Below are positions 18,089 to 26,752 of a DNA stretch of 64,000 nucleotides, piece after piece (position 1 is the stretch's first letter; each line of letters opens with the position of its first letter). The translations under genes were made by a program, and so were the position numbers. This DNA is from Streptomyces hyaluromycini (GTDB taxonomy: Bacteria; Actinomycetota; Actinomycetes; Streptomycetales; Streptomycetaceae): the NCBI RefSeq assembly GCF_002217755.1, contig NZ_BCFL01000023.1, positions 62,001-126,000 of the forward strand, in the 5' to 3' direction. The notes beneath the pieces were generated by a model that was not told where the DNA came from, did not search any database, and saw nothing but the letters and a program-made list of their open reading frames with translations.

Positions 18089-18949
18089 TCAGCCGGACGC
18101 GGATCGGATGCGCTCCAGAAGCGCCGTCAGGATCCTTCCGGTGCCGATCTCGGTGAACTCCTCCTGACCGATTTCGATCAGATGAAGGACGGTGTCCGTC
18201 CAGCGCACGGGCTGGGTGATCTGCTCGATGAGGTTCGTTTCGATCCGGGACCTGTCGTACGGCTTGGCATCGACATTGGCGATCACCGGGAAGGACGGTT
18301 CGGCAAACCGGAAGTCGTTCCCCTGGAGGTAGGCGGCGAACTGTCGCTGCGCCTCTGCCATGTACTTGCTGTGAAAGGCGCCGCTGGTCTTCAGTAGCGT
18401 GTACCCGATGCCTTCTGCCCGGTCCTCGAAGATCGGCTGTGCCGCGGCGATCGCCGGCTTCGGTCCGGACACCACCACCTGGGTGGGGGCGTTGTCGTTG
18501 GCAACCTCGACATCCGTCAGACCGCTGTCCTCAAGCACCCGCAGGACCTGGGTCCTGTTCATGCCGGTGACCGCGGCCATGGCGCCGCCTTCGATACGCC
18601 CCATGGCCTCGCCGCGCTTCTTCACAAGTTTGAGCCCGGTGTCGAAGTCGAAGACACCGGCCGCGTGGAGGGCGTTGTACTCACCCAGGCTGTGCCCGGC
18701 GGCGTAGTCCGGGACCGTGCTGGTCTCCCGCACGCTCCGCATGTAGTGCAGTGCGTTCACCACGTAGACGGCGGGCTGGGTGTACTGCGTCTCGTTCAGC
18801 AACTGGTTCGGGTTCTCACGACAGAGCTTCTCGACCGAGTAACCGAGAATCTCACTGGCCCGGGAGGTGATGTCCGGAAACTCGTCGAACAGCCCACGCC
18901 CCATTCCTTTGCGCTGCGATCCCTGTCCGGGAAACATGTACACCGGCAT
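18089..18949 (-). CDS. discrete malonyl-CoA acyltransferase (trans-AT)
   Basis: A 286-aa FabD-fold acyltransferase. It has FPGQGSQ at the N-terminus, the nucleophile in GHSLGEY (Ser87), a catalytic His in SGAFHSKY (His193), and the carboxylate-binding Arg in the KKRGEAM segment (Arg112). It supplies malonyl units in trans to the AT-less modules of PKS1 and PKS2 and to the donor ACP. The ATG at 18949 lies 11 nt after the P450 stop. It is a single-domain AT without a fused enoyl reductase or second AT domain, unlike the bifunctional AT-ER proteins of some trans-AT clusters. GAFHS is common in malonyl-loading trans-ATs. Confidence 0.95.
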   Translation of the reverse strand: MPVYMFPGQGSQRKGMGRGLFDEFPDITSRASEILGYSVEKLCRENPNQLLNETQYTQPAVYVVNALHYMRSVRETSTVPDYAAGHSLGEYNALHAAGVFDFDTGLKLVKKRGEAMGRIEGGAMAAVTGMNRTQVLRVLEDSGLTDVEVANDNAPTQVVVSGPKPAIAAAQPIFEDRAEGIGYTLLKTSGAFHSKYMAEAQRQFAAYLQGNDFRFAEPSFPVIANVDAKPYDRSRIETNLIEQITQPVRWTDTVLHLIEIGQEEFTEIGTGRILTALLERIRSASG

Positions 18950-18960
18950 GGCATGTCCCC

Positions 18961-20169
18961 TCAGACGGCGATGTCCAGAGCCTTGAAAGAGCGGACCGCC
19001 ATCAGGCCGCGCCGTTCGGGTTCCGCCACCAGGCGCATATCGGGGAAGCGCTGCGGCAGCCGCGCGAAGAGGGCCTCGCTCTCCATCTTCGAGAGTGCTG
19101 CTCCGATGCAGTAGTGGATGCCGGCGCCGAAGGACACGGGCTGGCAGTCCTGCCGGCGGATGTCGAAGCGGTGCGGATCCTTGAATCGCTCCGGATCCCG
19201 GTTCGCGGCCCCGACCAGGCCCATCACGACGTCGCCCTGCCGCAGTTGCTTGTCACCGACCTTGAGATCGGCCGTCGCCTTGCGGCCGAAGTACTGCACC
19301 GGTGCGTCCCAGCGCAGCATCTCTGACACTGCTCCGGGGGCCAGCCCGGGGTCCTCAGCGAGTGCTGAGTACTGTTCCGGATGGGTGAGCAGGGCGTACA
19401 AGCCGTTGCCGAGCAGGCTCGACGTGGTTTCGTGGCCTGCCGAAAACAGGAAGATGATGTTGTTGATCAGTTCGTGCCGCGCCAGTTCGCCCTCGGCCGG
19501 CAGCAAGGCCGACAGGAGATCGTCCTTCGGGTCTCGGCGGCGCTGTTCGGCCAGCTCGCTGAAGTACTCCAGGAACCATGCACACGCTTCTTCAGCACGC
19601 TGTTGCTGAGCCTGGCTGATCACCGGGTCGAGCAGTGGCAGCAGTGCGGAGGAGTGGTCTCTGCAGATCTCGTGCCGCTCCTCGGGGACACCGAGCATCA
19701 TGCAGATCAAGGCCACCGGAAGCGGCTGCGCGACGGAGGACACGAAGTCACATCCGCCGTCCGCCGCGATGTGGTCGAGGAGCGCTTCAACCTTCTGCTC
19801 GACGTACGGCCGCAGGGACTCCACGCGCTGACGTGTGAACGCCTTGCCGAACTGCCGGCGAATGCGCGTGTGGTCGGGCGGGTCCATGTTCAACAGCCAG
19901 GACCGGGAGGCCAGATCGATCGAGGATCCCTCGTCGAAGTGGCCGAAGAACCGCCGTTGTCCGGCCCGCCCCATCGCGCTGTCCCGTAGCAGAGCGTCAA
20001 CGTCCGCGTAGCGGCTGACCAGCCATCCGTTCAGCCGGGGGTCGAAATGCACCGGATCCAGGGATCTGAGCCGGTCGTACCGGCTGTAGGGATCCCGGAT
20101 GAAACTCTCCGACCGCGGATTGAACAGTTCTTCGCCATCCGGGCGCGGAGAAGGTGTCTCGGCTTCCAT
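18961..20169 (-). CDS. cytochrome P450 (polyketide tailoring)
   Basis: A 402-aa bacterial class I P450. It has the I-helix SAGHETTSS, the K-helix EMLRW and the heme-ligand loop FGAGIHYCIG (Cys354). The ATG at 20169, with AGGAG about 11 nt upstream, was chosen over an upstream in-frame start at 20367 because MEAETP... gives the usual P450 N-terminus and length. It is the first gene of the leftward unit, facing the 786-bp divergent region. The expected role is regioselective hydroxylation or epoxidation of the polyketide, or possibly of a carrier-bound intermediate. No ferredoxin or reductase partner is visible in the window. Confidence 0.95.
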   Translation of the reverse strand: MEAETPSPRPDGEELFNPRSESFIRDPYSRYDRLRSLDPVHFDPRLNGWLVSRYADVDALLRDSAMGRAGQRRFFGHFDEGSSIDLASRSWLLNMDPPDHTRIRRQFGKAFTRQRVESLRPYVEQKVEALLDHIAADGGCDFVSSVAQPLPVALICMMLGVPEERHEICRDHSSALLPLLDPVISQAQQQRAEEACAWFLEYFSELAEQRRRDPKDDLLSALLPAEGELARHELINNIIFLFSAGHETTSSLLGNGLYALLTHPEQYSALAEDPGLAPGAVSEMLRWDAPVQYFGRKATADLKVGDKQLRQGDVVMGLVGAANRDPERFKDPHRFDIRRQDCQPVSFGAGIHYCIGAALSKMESEALFARLPQRFPDMRLVAEPERRGLMAVRSFKALDIAV

Positions 20170-20955
20170 GGTCTGGATCACTCCTGTGAGTAAAGACCTG
20201 CGCGGCGAGAGCGCAGCTTCGGCTGCGGACAGTTGGTGAACGGGCGGCAAATCGGCATCCCGAGTCACACGGGCTGCCGGCAGGCCGCGCCACGAAACAG
20301 GGCCCGCACCACATTGTTGGACTCGACGAGTTGACGCAGGCGACGTTGCAGACGGCGCACGTTGCACAGCCGCCCCCTACGGCCGTCATCCCTCGGCGAT
20401 ATTGCCAACAGCTCGATTCGGACGCAAGCGCTATTTACCGATCCCCACGATGGTCGATAAAGAGTAGGCAATGTACGCGCGTAGACTCGGCTGGAGAATT
20501 CCAGCTTTTTCGCGGACGCGCACCCGCGACCATGCCAGGAGGGTGTCTACCAACCCAAGGGGGCCACAAAACCTCACACCCCCACCGACGCCAGAGAGAT
20601 TTCCATCTTACGGCTGCCAACGACCTGTGGATCATGGCCTAATAAGGACCTCACTCTGGCCGTATTCTTACCCCGCGCGACGCTTCGAGTCGCCGCGCAA
20701 TGCGCCTGGAATCACAGCTTCAAACCCTGATTACAAACACTTTACGATCAATTTATCCCAATCCCCTCGCGGCGCTATCTGTACGCGGAGACATCTCCAT
20801 AATCGCAGGTCACGGCCACGCCAAGGGAAAATTTGACGATGCATCAACTCTCTTTACCGAGGCCATCTCGATAGTTAAGACGGCCTCTTGCGCCCTGGCG
20901 TCGAGCCAGCCAACATCGCTCCGGCGAACCGTGGTTGACACTGAGGGGGAGTCAA
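20170..20955. promoter_or_regulatory. divergent intergenic region of the biosynthetic cluster
   Basis: 786 bp between the divergent P450 and halogenase genes, noticeably more A/T-rich than the flanking genes, especially about 20590-20880. No convincing coding frame is seen. It must carry promoters for both operons. A possible -35-like TTGACG lies at 20833-20838, but I cannot assign a matching -10 with confidence. No regulator gene of the cluster lies in the window, so the binding proteins are unknown. Confidence 0.6.
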
Positions 20956-22233
20956 GTGATCGATCCGAATAGCGACTACGACGTCGTAGTAATCGGAGGC
21001 GGGCCAGGGGGATCGGCCACGGCCGGGCTGCTGGCACAGCACGGACACAGGATTCTCCTATTGGAACGCGAAAAGTTTCCGCGGTACCACATCGGTGAAT
21101 CCTTGATAACCGGAGCGCTTCCCACCGTTGACGCTCTCGGTCTTCGCGAACGCCTGGACCGGTTGGGGTTCACCAAGAAAAACGGCGGGACCCTCCTCTG
21201 GGGCAAGAACACCCCGCGGTCGGCCGACGGCCAGGCCGCCGACCCCGACGAGGGTGCTCCCGGGAAGGGCACCTGGGGCTTTCGGTTCCGTGAGGCTTCG
21301 GAATACGAGCACTCCTACCAGGTACGACGCGCCGACTTCGATGCCCTCCTGCTCGGACGTGCGAGAGAACTCGGCGTCCATGTGCTTGAGGAGGCCACCG
21401 TCCAGGAGCCGGTGTTCGACGGAGATCGGGTCGTGGGCCTCACCTACAGCCTCAAGGGCGATGCGAGGAAACGCACCGTGCGGAGCCGAATGGTGGTGGA
21501 CGCCTCCGGACAGACACACCTGCTGGCCCGTCACTTCGACCTCGTCGAGTGGCAGGAGGATCTCCGTAACATCGCCGTATGGAGCTACCTCCAGGGCTGC
21601 ACTCTGTACAAGGGTGACCATGCCGGCGACATCCTGACCGAGAACCGGCCCGACGGGTGGTTCTGGTTCATCCCGTTGTCCGACGGCACTGTCAGCGTGG
21701 GGTACGTCACGCCCATCGAGAAGTACAAGGAGTCCGGGAAGAGCCTCGAAGACCTGTACGTCTCCGAGCTCGCCGAAACGAATGAGGTGAGCCGACTCAC
21801 CAGCGGCGCCTTCCGTGCCAGTGGCTTCCGCACCATCCGCGACTGGTCCTACACCTCCAGCCGCTTCCACGGCCCCGGTTGGGCCCTGGTCGGCGACGCC
21901 GCCGCGTTCGTGGACCCGCTGCTGTCAACCGGAGTCACCCTCGCCATGCGCGGCGCCCACGGCCTGGCTGACGCGGTGGACGCCGTCCTGCGGGATCCGC
22001 AGTCGGAGTCGCATGTTCTCGACTCGTACGAAAAGAGCTATCGCCAGTTCCTGGACTCCCTCTTCGACTTCGTGCGGTTCTTCTACAACCGGTCCTTCCG
22101 TAAGGAGGACTACTGGGACAAGGCTCAGGCAACGATCGACCCGGAGAAGGTCCGCACCCGCAGGGAGGACTTCGCCACCATCCTGTCCGGCCTGACAGGG
22201 ATGCGGGACATCTTCGAGAACCCGAGCCCGTGA
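20956..22233 (+). CDS. flavin-dependent halogenase 1
   Basis: A 425-aa FAD-dependent halogenase of the CmlS/PltA-like class. It has the dinucleotide-binding GGGPGG (residues 14-19), FPRYHIGESL, a conserved Lys ahead of GGTLLWG (Lys74/75), the halogenase signature WxWxIP (Trp235-Pro240) and the FAD motif GDAAAFVDPLLSTG. A GTG start at 20956 with GAGGGGGAG upstream was chosen over an earlier in-frame start. Expected substrates for this class are electron-rich or carrier-tethered polyketide or phenol/pyrrole positions, using reduced FAD, O2 and halide; a flavin reductase is not visible. The stop is followed by a coupled esterase gene. A non-halogenating flavin monooxygenase role cannot be excluded. 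Confidence 0.88.
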   Translation: MIDPNSDYDVVVIGGGPGGSATAGLLAQHGHRILLLEREKFPRYHIGESLITGALPTVDALGLRERLDRLGFTKKNGGTLLWGKNTPRSADGQAADPDEGAPGKGTWGFRFREASEYEHSYQVRRADFDALLLGRARELGVHVLEEATVQEPVFDGDRVVGLTYSLKGDARKRTVRSRMVVDASGQTHLLARHFDLVEWQEDLRNIAVWSYLQGCTLYKGDHAGDILTENRPDGWFWFIPLSDGTVSVGYVTPIEKYKESGKSLEDLYVSELAETNEVSRLTSGAFRASGFRTIRDWSYTSSRFHGPGWALVGDAAAFVDPLLSTGVTLAMRGAHGLADAVDAVLRDPQSESHVLDSYEKSYRQFLDSLFDFVRFFYNRSFRKEDYWDKAQATIDPEKVRTRREDFATILSGLTGMRDIFENPSP

Positions 22234-22268
22234 CAGGCCCGCTCGGCCGGCAACCGGAGGAAGCCGGG

Positions 22269-23213
22269 ATGTCCGTCGATCCGCAGGTCAGGGCTCTGCT
22301 CGACGAACTCGCCGAGACGGGCGCCCAACCCGTCGAGAACCTGACGGTTGCCGAGGCTCGACTCGCCTCCAAGGACTTCCTGCTGCTGCAAGGCGATCCC
22401 GAACACGTCGCCTGGGTCGAGGACCGCCTCGTGGCCGGACCTACCGCAGAAGTCCCGGTGCGCCTCTACTATCCGGCGGGCGACGGTCCCTTCCCCTGTC
22501 TCGTCTACTTTCACGGCGGTGGATGGGTGACTCTGGACATCGACGTCTGTGATCCGACCGCACGAGCCCTGGCCAACGACACCGGCTGCGTGGTGGTGTC
22601 CGTCGACTACCGCAAGGCTCCGGAGCACAAATTCCCCGCAGCTGTTGACGACGCTTGGGCGAGCACCACGTGGGTGGCGGAGAATGCCGCCGAACTGAAC
22701 ATCGATCCCGACAGGATCGGAGTGATCGGCGACTCCAGCGGCGGGAATCTCGCGGCCGTGACCGCCCTCCGTACCCGGGACGTCGGCGCGCCGGCGCTGG
22801 CCTGCCAAATCTTGATCCACCCACCGACCGACCACAACACGGACAAACGGTCCTACCTCGACAACGCCGAGGGCTATCTGCTGCAGCGACGCTCCATGCA
22901 GTGGTTCTACGGCCACTACCTCAACGACCCGTCCGAGGGCACGAATCCCTGGGTCTCGCCGCTGCGCGCACAGGATCTCTCCGGACTGCCACGGACCCTC
23001 GTCGTCACCGCCCAGTACGACCCCCTACGGGACGACGGCCGACTCTACGCGGAGAGGCTGGCCGCTGCGGGCACGCCGACCAGGCACGACGACTATTCCG
23101 GCGTCATCCACGCGTTCTACCTGATGTGGGGGGTCCTCGACGCCGGCAGACAGCTGCGTCGGGAGATCGCGGAAGAAGTCCGCGAAGCCCTGCGGGTGAG
23201 TCCATCAGCGTGA
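22269..23213 (+). CDS. alpha/beta hydrolase, HSL-type esterase
   Basis: A 314-aa hormone-sensitive-lipase-family hydrolase with HGGGW (residues 82-86), GDSSGG (Ser156), Asp251 (QYDPLRDD) and His281 (GVIHAFYL). The ATG at 22269 follows GGAGGAAGCCGGG. A GTG at 22230 would overlap the halogenase stop (GTGA) and is the alternative. No thioesterase domain is seen on the visible PKS proteins, so this enzyme could release or hydrolyse an intermediate, but that is inference; it could equally trim an ester on the mature product. It lies within the halogenase operon. Confidence 0.9.
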   Translation: MSVDPQVRALLDELAETGAQPVENLTVAEARLASKDFLLLQGDPEHVAWVEDRLVAGPTAEVPVRLYYPAGDGPFPCLVYFHGGGWVTLDIDVCDPTARALANDTGCVVVSVDYRKAPEHKFPAAVDDAWASTTWVAENAAELNIDPDRIGVIGDSSGGNLAAVTALRTRDVGAPALACQILIHPPTDHNTDKRSYLDNAEGYLLQRRSMQWFYGHYLNDPSEGTNPWVSPLRAQDLSGLPRTLVVTAQYDPLRDDGRLYAERLAAAGTPTRHDDYSGVIHAFYLMWGVLDAGRQLRREIAEEVREALRVSPSA

Positions 23214-23260
23214 CCGGCAAACGCGGCCGCCAGGTCAGACAGACACGTCGAGGGGCATTC

Positions 23261-23344
23261 ATGAAGAGATGTACGGTCACTGACACGTTCGTGACAGTGG
23301 TACGAGGGCATCGCGGCGTGTCCACCACCGGACCAGTTGGTTGA
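23261..23344 (+). CDS. putative 27-aa leader peptide upstream of the antiporter
   Basis: A short frame starting ATG at 23261 with GAGGGGC seven bases upstream, encoding 27 residues (MKRCTVTDTF...TGPVG) and ending TGA at 23342-23344. It stops 7 nt before the GTG proposed for the antiporter, which has no ribosome-binding site of its own. A translated leader that couples or attenuates expression of the antiporter would explain this layout. No homologue is recognised, and chance occurrence is possible. Confidence 0.35.
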   Translation: MKRCTVTDTFVTVVRGHRGVSTTGPVG

Positions 23345-23351
23345 TCCCGCC

Positions 23352-24620
23352 GTGACCAGTCATCAGATCGCCTTCCTGCTGCTCGACCTCGCGCTCGTCC
23401 TCTCCGGGTGTGCCCTGCTCGGCGCGCTGGCCACTCGGATGGGGCAGCCGGCTGTGATGGGCGAAATCCTCGGCGGCATCCTGCTCGGCCCAACTGTGCT
23501 CGGTCCGTGGTCCCACACAGTGGTTCCAGACGAGATACGACCGCCCCTCACTGGAATCGGCAACGTCGGCGTGGCGCTGTTCATGTTCGGGCTCGGTCTG
23601 GAATTCCACCGTAGCGCGCTGCGCGGCGGCGGAAGGAGGCCGGCCGGTATCGCGATCGGCTCGATGTTGCTGCCGTTCGTGCTCGGCTCACTGCTGGGCG
23701 TTGTACTGGTGGCGATGCACTACCGGCATCCGCCGGACCCCATGGGCTTCGTGCTGTTCCTCGGCATCGCCATGTCGGTCACGGCCTTCCCGGTGCTCTC
23801 CCGGATACTTACAGACCGTCAGATTGCAGGCACCGAAGTCGGCATGCTCGCCATGGCTGTCGCCGCGGTCGGTGACGTTCTGGCTTGGTCCGGGCTCGCC
23901 GGGGTGATCGCCCTGGTGGGGCGTTCCAGCGGCGTGCCGTGGCTGGTGGCGCTGGTGGTGCCGTTCGTGTTCTTCCTGGTCCGCGTCGTACAGCCGACGC
24001 TCCGCAGGCTGCTCCCGGCCGGCTCGTCGACCACCACTCTCGCATACCTGTCCGGCGGTGCCCTGGCATGTGGTGCGGTCACCGAACTGCTCGGACTGCA
24101 CTTCATCTTCGGCGCGTTCCTGTTCGGACTGATCACCCCACGCATCCCGGCCACCGAGCGCCTGGCGGAGAAGGTGTTCGGGTTCAGCCGGCTCCTCCTG
24201 CCGACGTACTTCGTGGTTGCGGGGCTGCAGGTGAACCTGGGGCTGACGTCCTCGGCACTGGGGCTGCTCGCAGTGATCGTTCTAGTCGCGGTGGTCGGCA
24301 AGGTCGCGGGAACTTATGGCGCCGCCCGCATGAGCAAACTGTCTCCAGGGACATCCGCGCTGCTCGCCGTGCTGATGAACACCCGGGGCCTGACCGAGCT
24401 GATCGTGCTCACCACCGGCCTGAGGCTCGGGCTCATCGACCAAGAACTCTACTCGGCGATGGTCGTCATGGCGCTGCTGACCACCGCGGCGACCGGACCG
24501 CTACTGACACTGTGCGGCCGCCGCCTGGGTGCCTCGACCCCGACCACCGTGACCGGCACCCCCCGTTTCGACCCTGTACCCGCACCGCAGCACGCCGAGG
24601 AGAAGGGCCTGCACACGTGA
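23352..24620 (+). CDS. CPA2-family cation:proton antiporter
   Basis: A 422-aa integral membrane protein with about 12 hydrophobic segments, the GEILGGILLGPTVLG segment near residue 40 and an FGLGLEF helix, typical of KefB/NapA-like sodium(potassium)/proton exchangers. The start is uncertain: GTG 23352 and TTG 23337 are in frame and neither has a clear ribosome-binding site, so coupling to the preceding short ORF is likely. Such antiporters recur in halogenated-metabolite and ionophore clusters, where they are proposed to aid self-resistance or export. Here the role is inferred from context only. The PPTase gene follows 16 nt later. Confidence 0.9.
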   Translation: MTSHQIAFLLLDLALVLSGCALLGALATRMGQPAVMGEILGGILLGPTVLGPWSHTVVPDEIRPPLTGIGNVGVALFMFGLGLEFHRSALRGGGRRPAGIAIGSMLLPFVLGSLLGVVLVAMHYRHPPDPMGFVLFLGIAMSVTAFPVLSRILTDRQIAGTEVGMLAMAVAAVGDVLAWSGLAGVIALVGRSSGVPWLVALVVPFVFFLVRVVQPTLRRLLPAGSSTTTLAYLSGGALACGAVTELLGLHFIFGAFLFGLITPRIPATERLAEKVFGFSRLLLPTYFVVAGLQVNLGLTSSALGLLAVIVLVAVVGKVAGTYGAARMSKLSPGTSALLAVLMNTRGLTELIVLTTGLRLGLIDQELYSAMVVMALLTTAATGPLLTLCGRRLGASTPTTVTGTPRFDPVPAPQHAEEKGLHT

Positions 24621-24636
24621 CTACGAAGGCGACGGC

Positions 24637-25326
24637 GTGATCGAGGAAATCGTTCCGGAGGAAGTGGCCGCGGTCGGATCACGGGTCGACGCCCCGGAGA
24701 CAGCGCTCTTCCCCGAGGAGCTCGCCCTGATCGCCTCGGCTGTGCCCAGACGGCGGGCCGAGTTCACGACGGCGCGCGTGTGCGCCCGCCGGGCGCTGGC
24801 CCGGCTCGGCGTCGCTGCCGCGCCCATACTCAGCGGTGCCCAGCGGGAACCGATATGGCCCGACGGAGTCGTCGGCAGTATCACGCACTGTGCCGGATAC
24901 CGCGCCGCTGCCATCGGGCGGTCGACACGGTTCACCACGATCGGCATCGATGTCGAGCCGAACGAGCCGCTGCCTGGCGGACTGCTGGAACACGTCAGCC
25001 TGCCACAGGAACGCGGACGGCAGACACGCGCGGACGGCACACACCTGGATCGCCTGCTGTTCAGCGCCAAGGAATCCGCCTACAAGGCATGGTTTCCGCT
25101 GGCACGCCGCTGGCTCGGCTTCGAACAGGCGGCCATAACCCTGGAATCCGATGGGACGTTCGACGTCGAGCTGCTCGTGGCCGGCCCAGTCAAGGGTTTT
25201 CGCGGACGGTGGCTGGCTCGCGACGGACTGATCGTGACGGCCATCGCGACACCCGCCCAGCGGCCCCGCAAAGACCAATTTTCCCATCGGATTTCAAGCA
25301 CCCGACAAGACTGTCCGAGTGAGTGA
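24637..25326 (+). CDS. Sfp/EntD-type 4'-phosphopantetheinyl transferase (cluster copy)
   Basis: A 229-aa PPTase with the metal-binding GIDVEP (Asp105, Glu107) and FSAKESAYKAW (Glu146) motifs. It converts apo ACPs of the PKS and the donor ACP to holo form. GTG start at 24637. It is homologous along its length to a second PPTase at 52988-53668. Dedicated PPTases inside PKS clusters are common but not universal. Its stop lies 10 nt before the second halogenase start, with a strong GAGGGAG site between. Confidence 0.95.
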   Translation: MIEEIVPEEVAAVGSRVDAPETALFPEELALIASAVPRRRAEFTTARVCARRALARLGVAAAPILSGAQREPIWPDGVVGSITHCAGYRAAAIGRSTRFTTIGIDVEPNEPLPGGLLEHVSLPQERGRQTRADGTHLDRLLFSAKESAYKAWFPLARRWLGFEQAAITLESDGTFDVELLVAGPVKGFRGRWLARDGLIVTAIATPAQRPRKDQFSHRISSTRQDCPSE

Positions 25327-25336
25327 GGGAGTAGCC

Positions 25337-26752
25337 ATGTCAGACAACGTCCTGGTAGTGGGTGGAGGCCCTGCTGGATCGGTCACCGCGACCTTCTTGG
25401 CGCAGGAAGGCTTTTCCGTCCGGTTGATCGAAAGCCAACATTTTCCGCGCTACCACATCGGGGAGTCCCTGACACCGGCCAGCCGACGCGTGCTGGACAT
25501 GATCGGCGTGGCCGACCGGCTCGATGAGTTGGACTTCCAGCGCAAGCGCGGCGGCGTTTTCCTCTGGGGGGAAGACACCTGGGTGATCGACTGGAGCGAG
25601 ATATTCGGCGTGGACGTGCACACATGGCAGGTCGACCGAGGCCGCTTCGACGCCCTTCTGCTCGACAACGCTCGTGAGAAGGGCGTCAAGGTCGAACACG
25701 GCATCACCGCGAAGTCGGTGACGTTCGGGGACAACGGACGGCCGGCGGCCGTCAGTTGCAAGGCCGAGGACGGAACGGACTTCACGATCGAGGGATTCGA
25801 CTTCCTCATCGACGCATCCGGTCGATCAGGTCTGCTGAGCAGCAGGCACCTGCGCAACCGAAAGCCGCACGAGGACTTCCGCAACGTGGCGATCTGGGGC
25901 TACTGGAACGACGCACGCGCGTTGCCGACCTGTCCCGAGGGCGGTATCAACGTCATTTCGTCGCCGAAGGGCTGGTACTGGGTGATTCCGTTGGGCGGCG
26001 GGCGCAACAGCGTCGGGCTGGTCACGCATAAAGACCTGTTCGCGGAGGACAGGCGACAGCACTCGGACGTCGAATCTCTCTATCACGCGTACCTCAATGA
26101 GAACGAGCCAGTCAAGGAACTGCTCTCGGACGCCACCTACAACGGGCCGGTGCGAGTCGAGACGGACTACTCCTATGTCGCGGACGAGTTCTCCGGACCG
26201 GGCTACATGATGGTCGGGGACGCGGCGTGCTTCCTCGATCCGCTGTTGTCCAGTGGCATTCACTTCGCTATGTACGGCGGGATGGTGGGCGCCGCCGCCC
26301 TCGCGTCCGCTCGACGCGGCGAGGTCACGGAAGCCGAGGGGCTGCGCTTCTTCGAGGTCTCGTACAAGCGCGCGTACACCAGAATGCTGACGCTGGTGAG
26401 CAACATGTACCAGGGGTATCGCGGAAAGAACGACTTCTTCTGGACCGCCGATCGGCTGGTCGGCCAGGACCCGACGGGGAAGGAAGAATCGTTCGGCGAG
26501 GTCATCGGTGGCCTGTCGGACATCCGGGAGGCCACGGACGCCTCGACGAGGATCGGCACCTCCAAGTTGGAGGAAGAAGCCAGGCGGGTCCAGGACGGGG
26601 AACTCAACCCGAATCGTCCGCTGTTCGGCGCCCAGCACAAGATGGGGCAGGAAGAGGACCCGATCGGGGGTCTTCAATTGGTCACGTCACCCCGGCTCGG
26701 CCTGCAACGGGTATCCGGGTCGGACGAAGTCGACTCGAAAACCTCACCGTGA
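25337..26752 (+). CDS. flavin-dependent halogenase 2
   Basis: A 471-aa FAD-dependent halogenase with GGGPAG near residue 9, HFPRYHIGESL, Lys70 ahead of GGVFLWG, the WxWxIP signature (Trp213-Pro218) and GDAACFLDPLLSSG. The ATG at 25337 follows GAGGGAGTAGCC. It is clearly related to halogenase 1 but divergent and has a longer C-terminal region (about residues 385-471) with an acidic, Lys-rich tail. It is the last gene of the rightward unit. Two halogenases suggest polyhalogenation or halogenation at two different sites. Function as a halogenase rather than an epoxidase is inferred from WxWxIP. Confidence 0.88.
   Translation: MSDNVLVVGGGPAGSVTATFLAQEGFSVRLIESQHFPRYHIGESLTPASRRVLDMIGVADRLDELDFQRKRGGVFLWGEDTWVIDWSEIFGVDVHTWQVDRGRFDALLLDNAREKGVKVEHGITAKSVTFGDNGRPAAVSCKAEDGTDFTIEGFDFLIDASGRSGLLSSRHLRNRKPHEDFRNVAIWGYWNDARALPTCPEGGINVISSPKGWYWVIPLGGGRNSVGLVTHKDLFAEDRRQHSDVESLYHAYLNENEPVKELLSDATYNGPVRVETDYSYVADEFSGPGYMMVGDAACFLDPLLSSGIHFAMYGGMVGAAALASARRGEVTEAEGLRFFEVSYKRAYTRMLTLVSNMYQGYRGKNDFFWTADRLVGQDPTGKEESFGEVIGGLSDIREATDASTRIGTSKLEEEARRVQDGELNPNRPLFGAQHKMGQEEDPIGGLQLVTSPRLGLQRVSGSDEVDSKTSP

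Noticed and set aside
20935..20940. TTGACA as a -35 box for halogenase 1
   Set aside because: It lies only 15 bp before the start codon, so a transcript from it would begin inside the gene.
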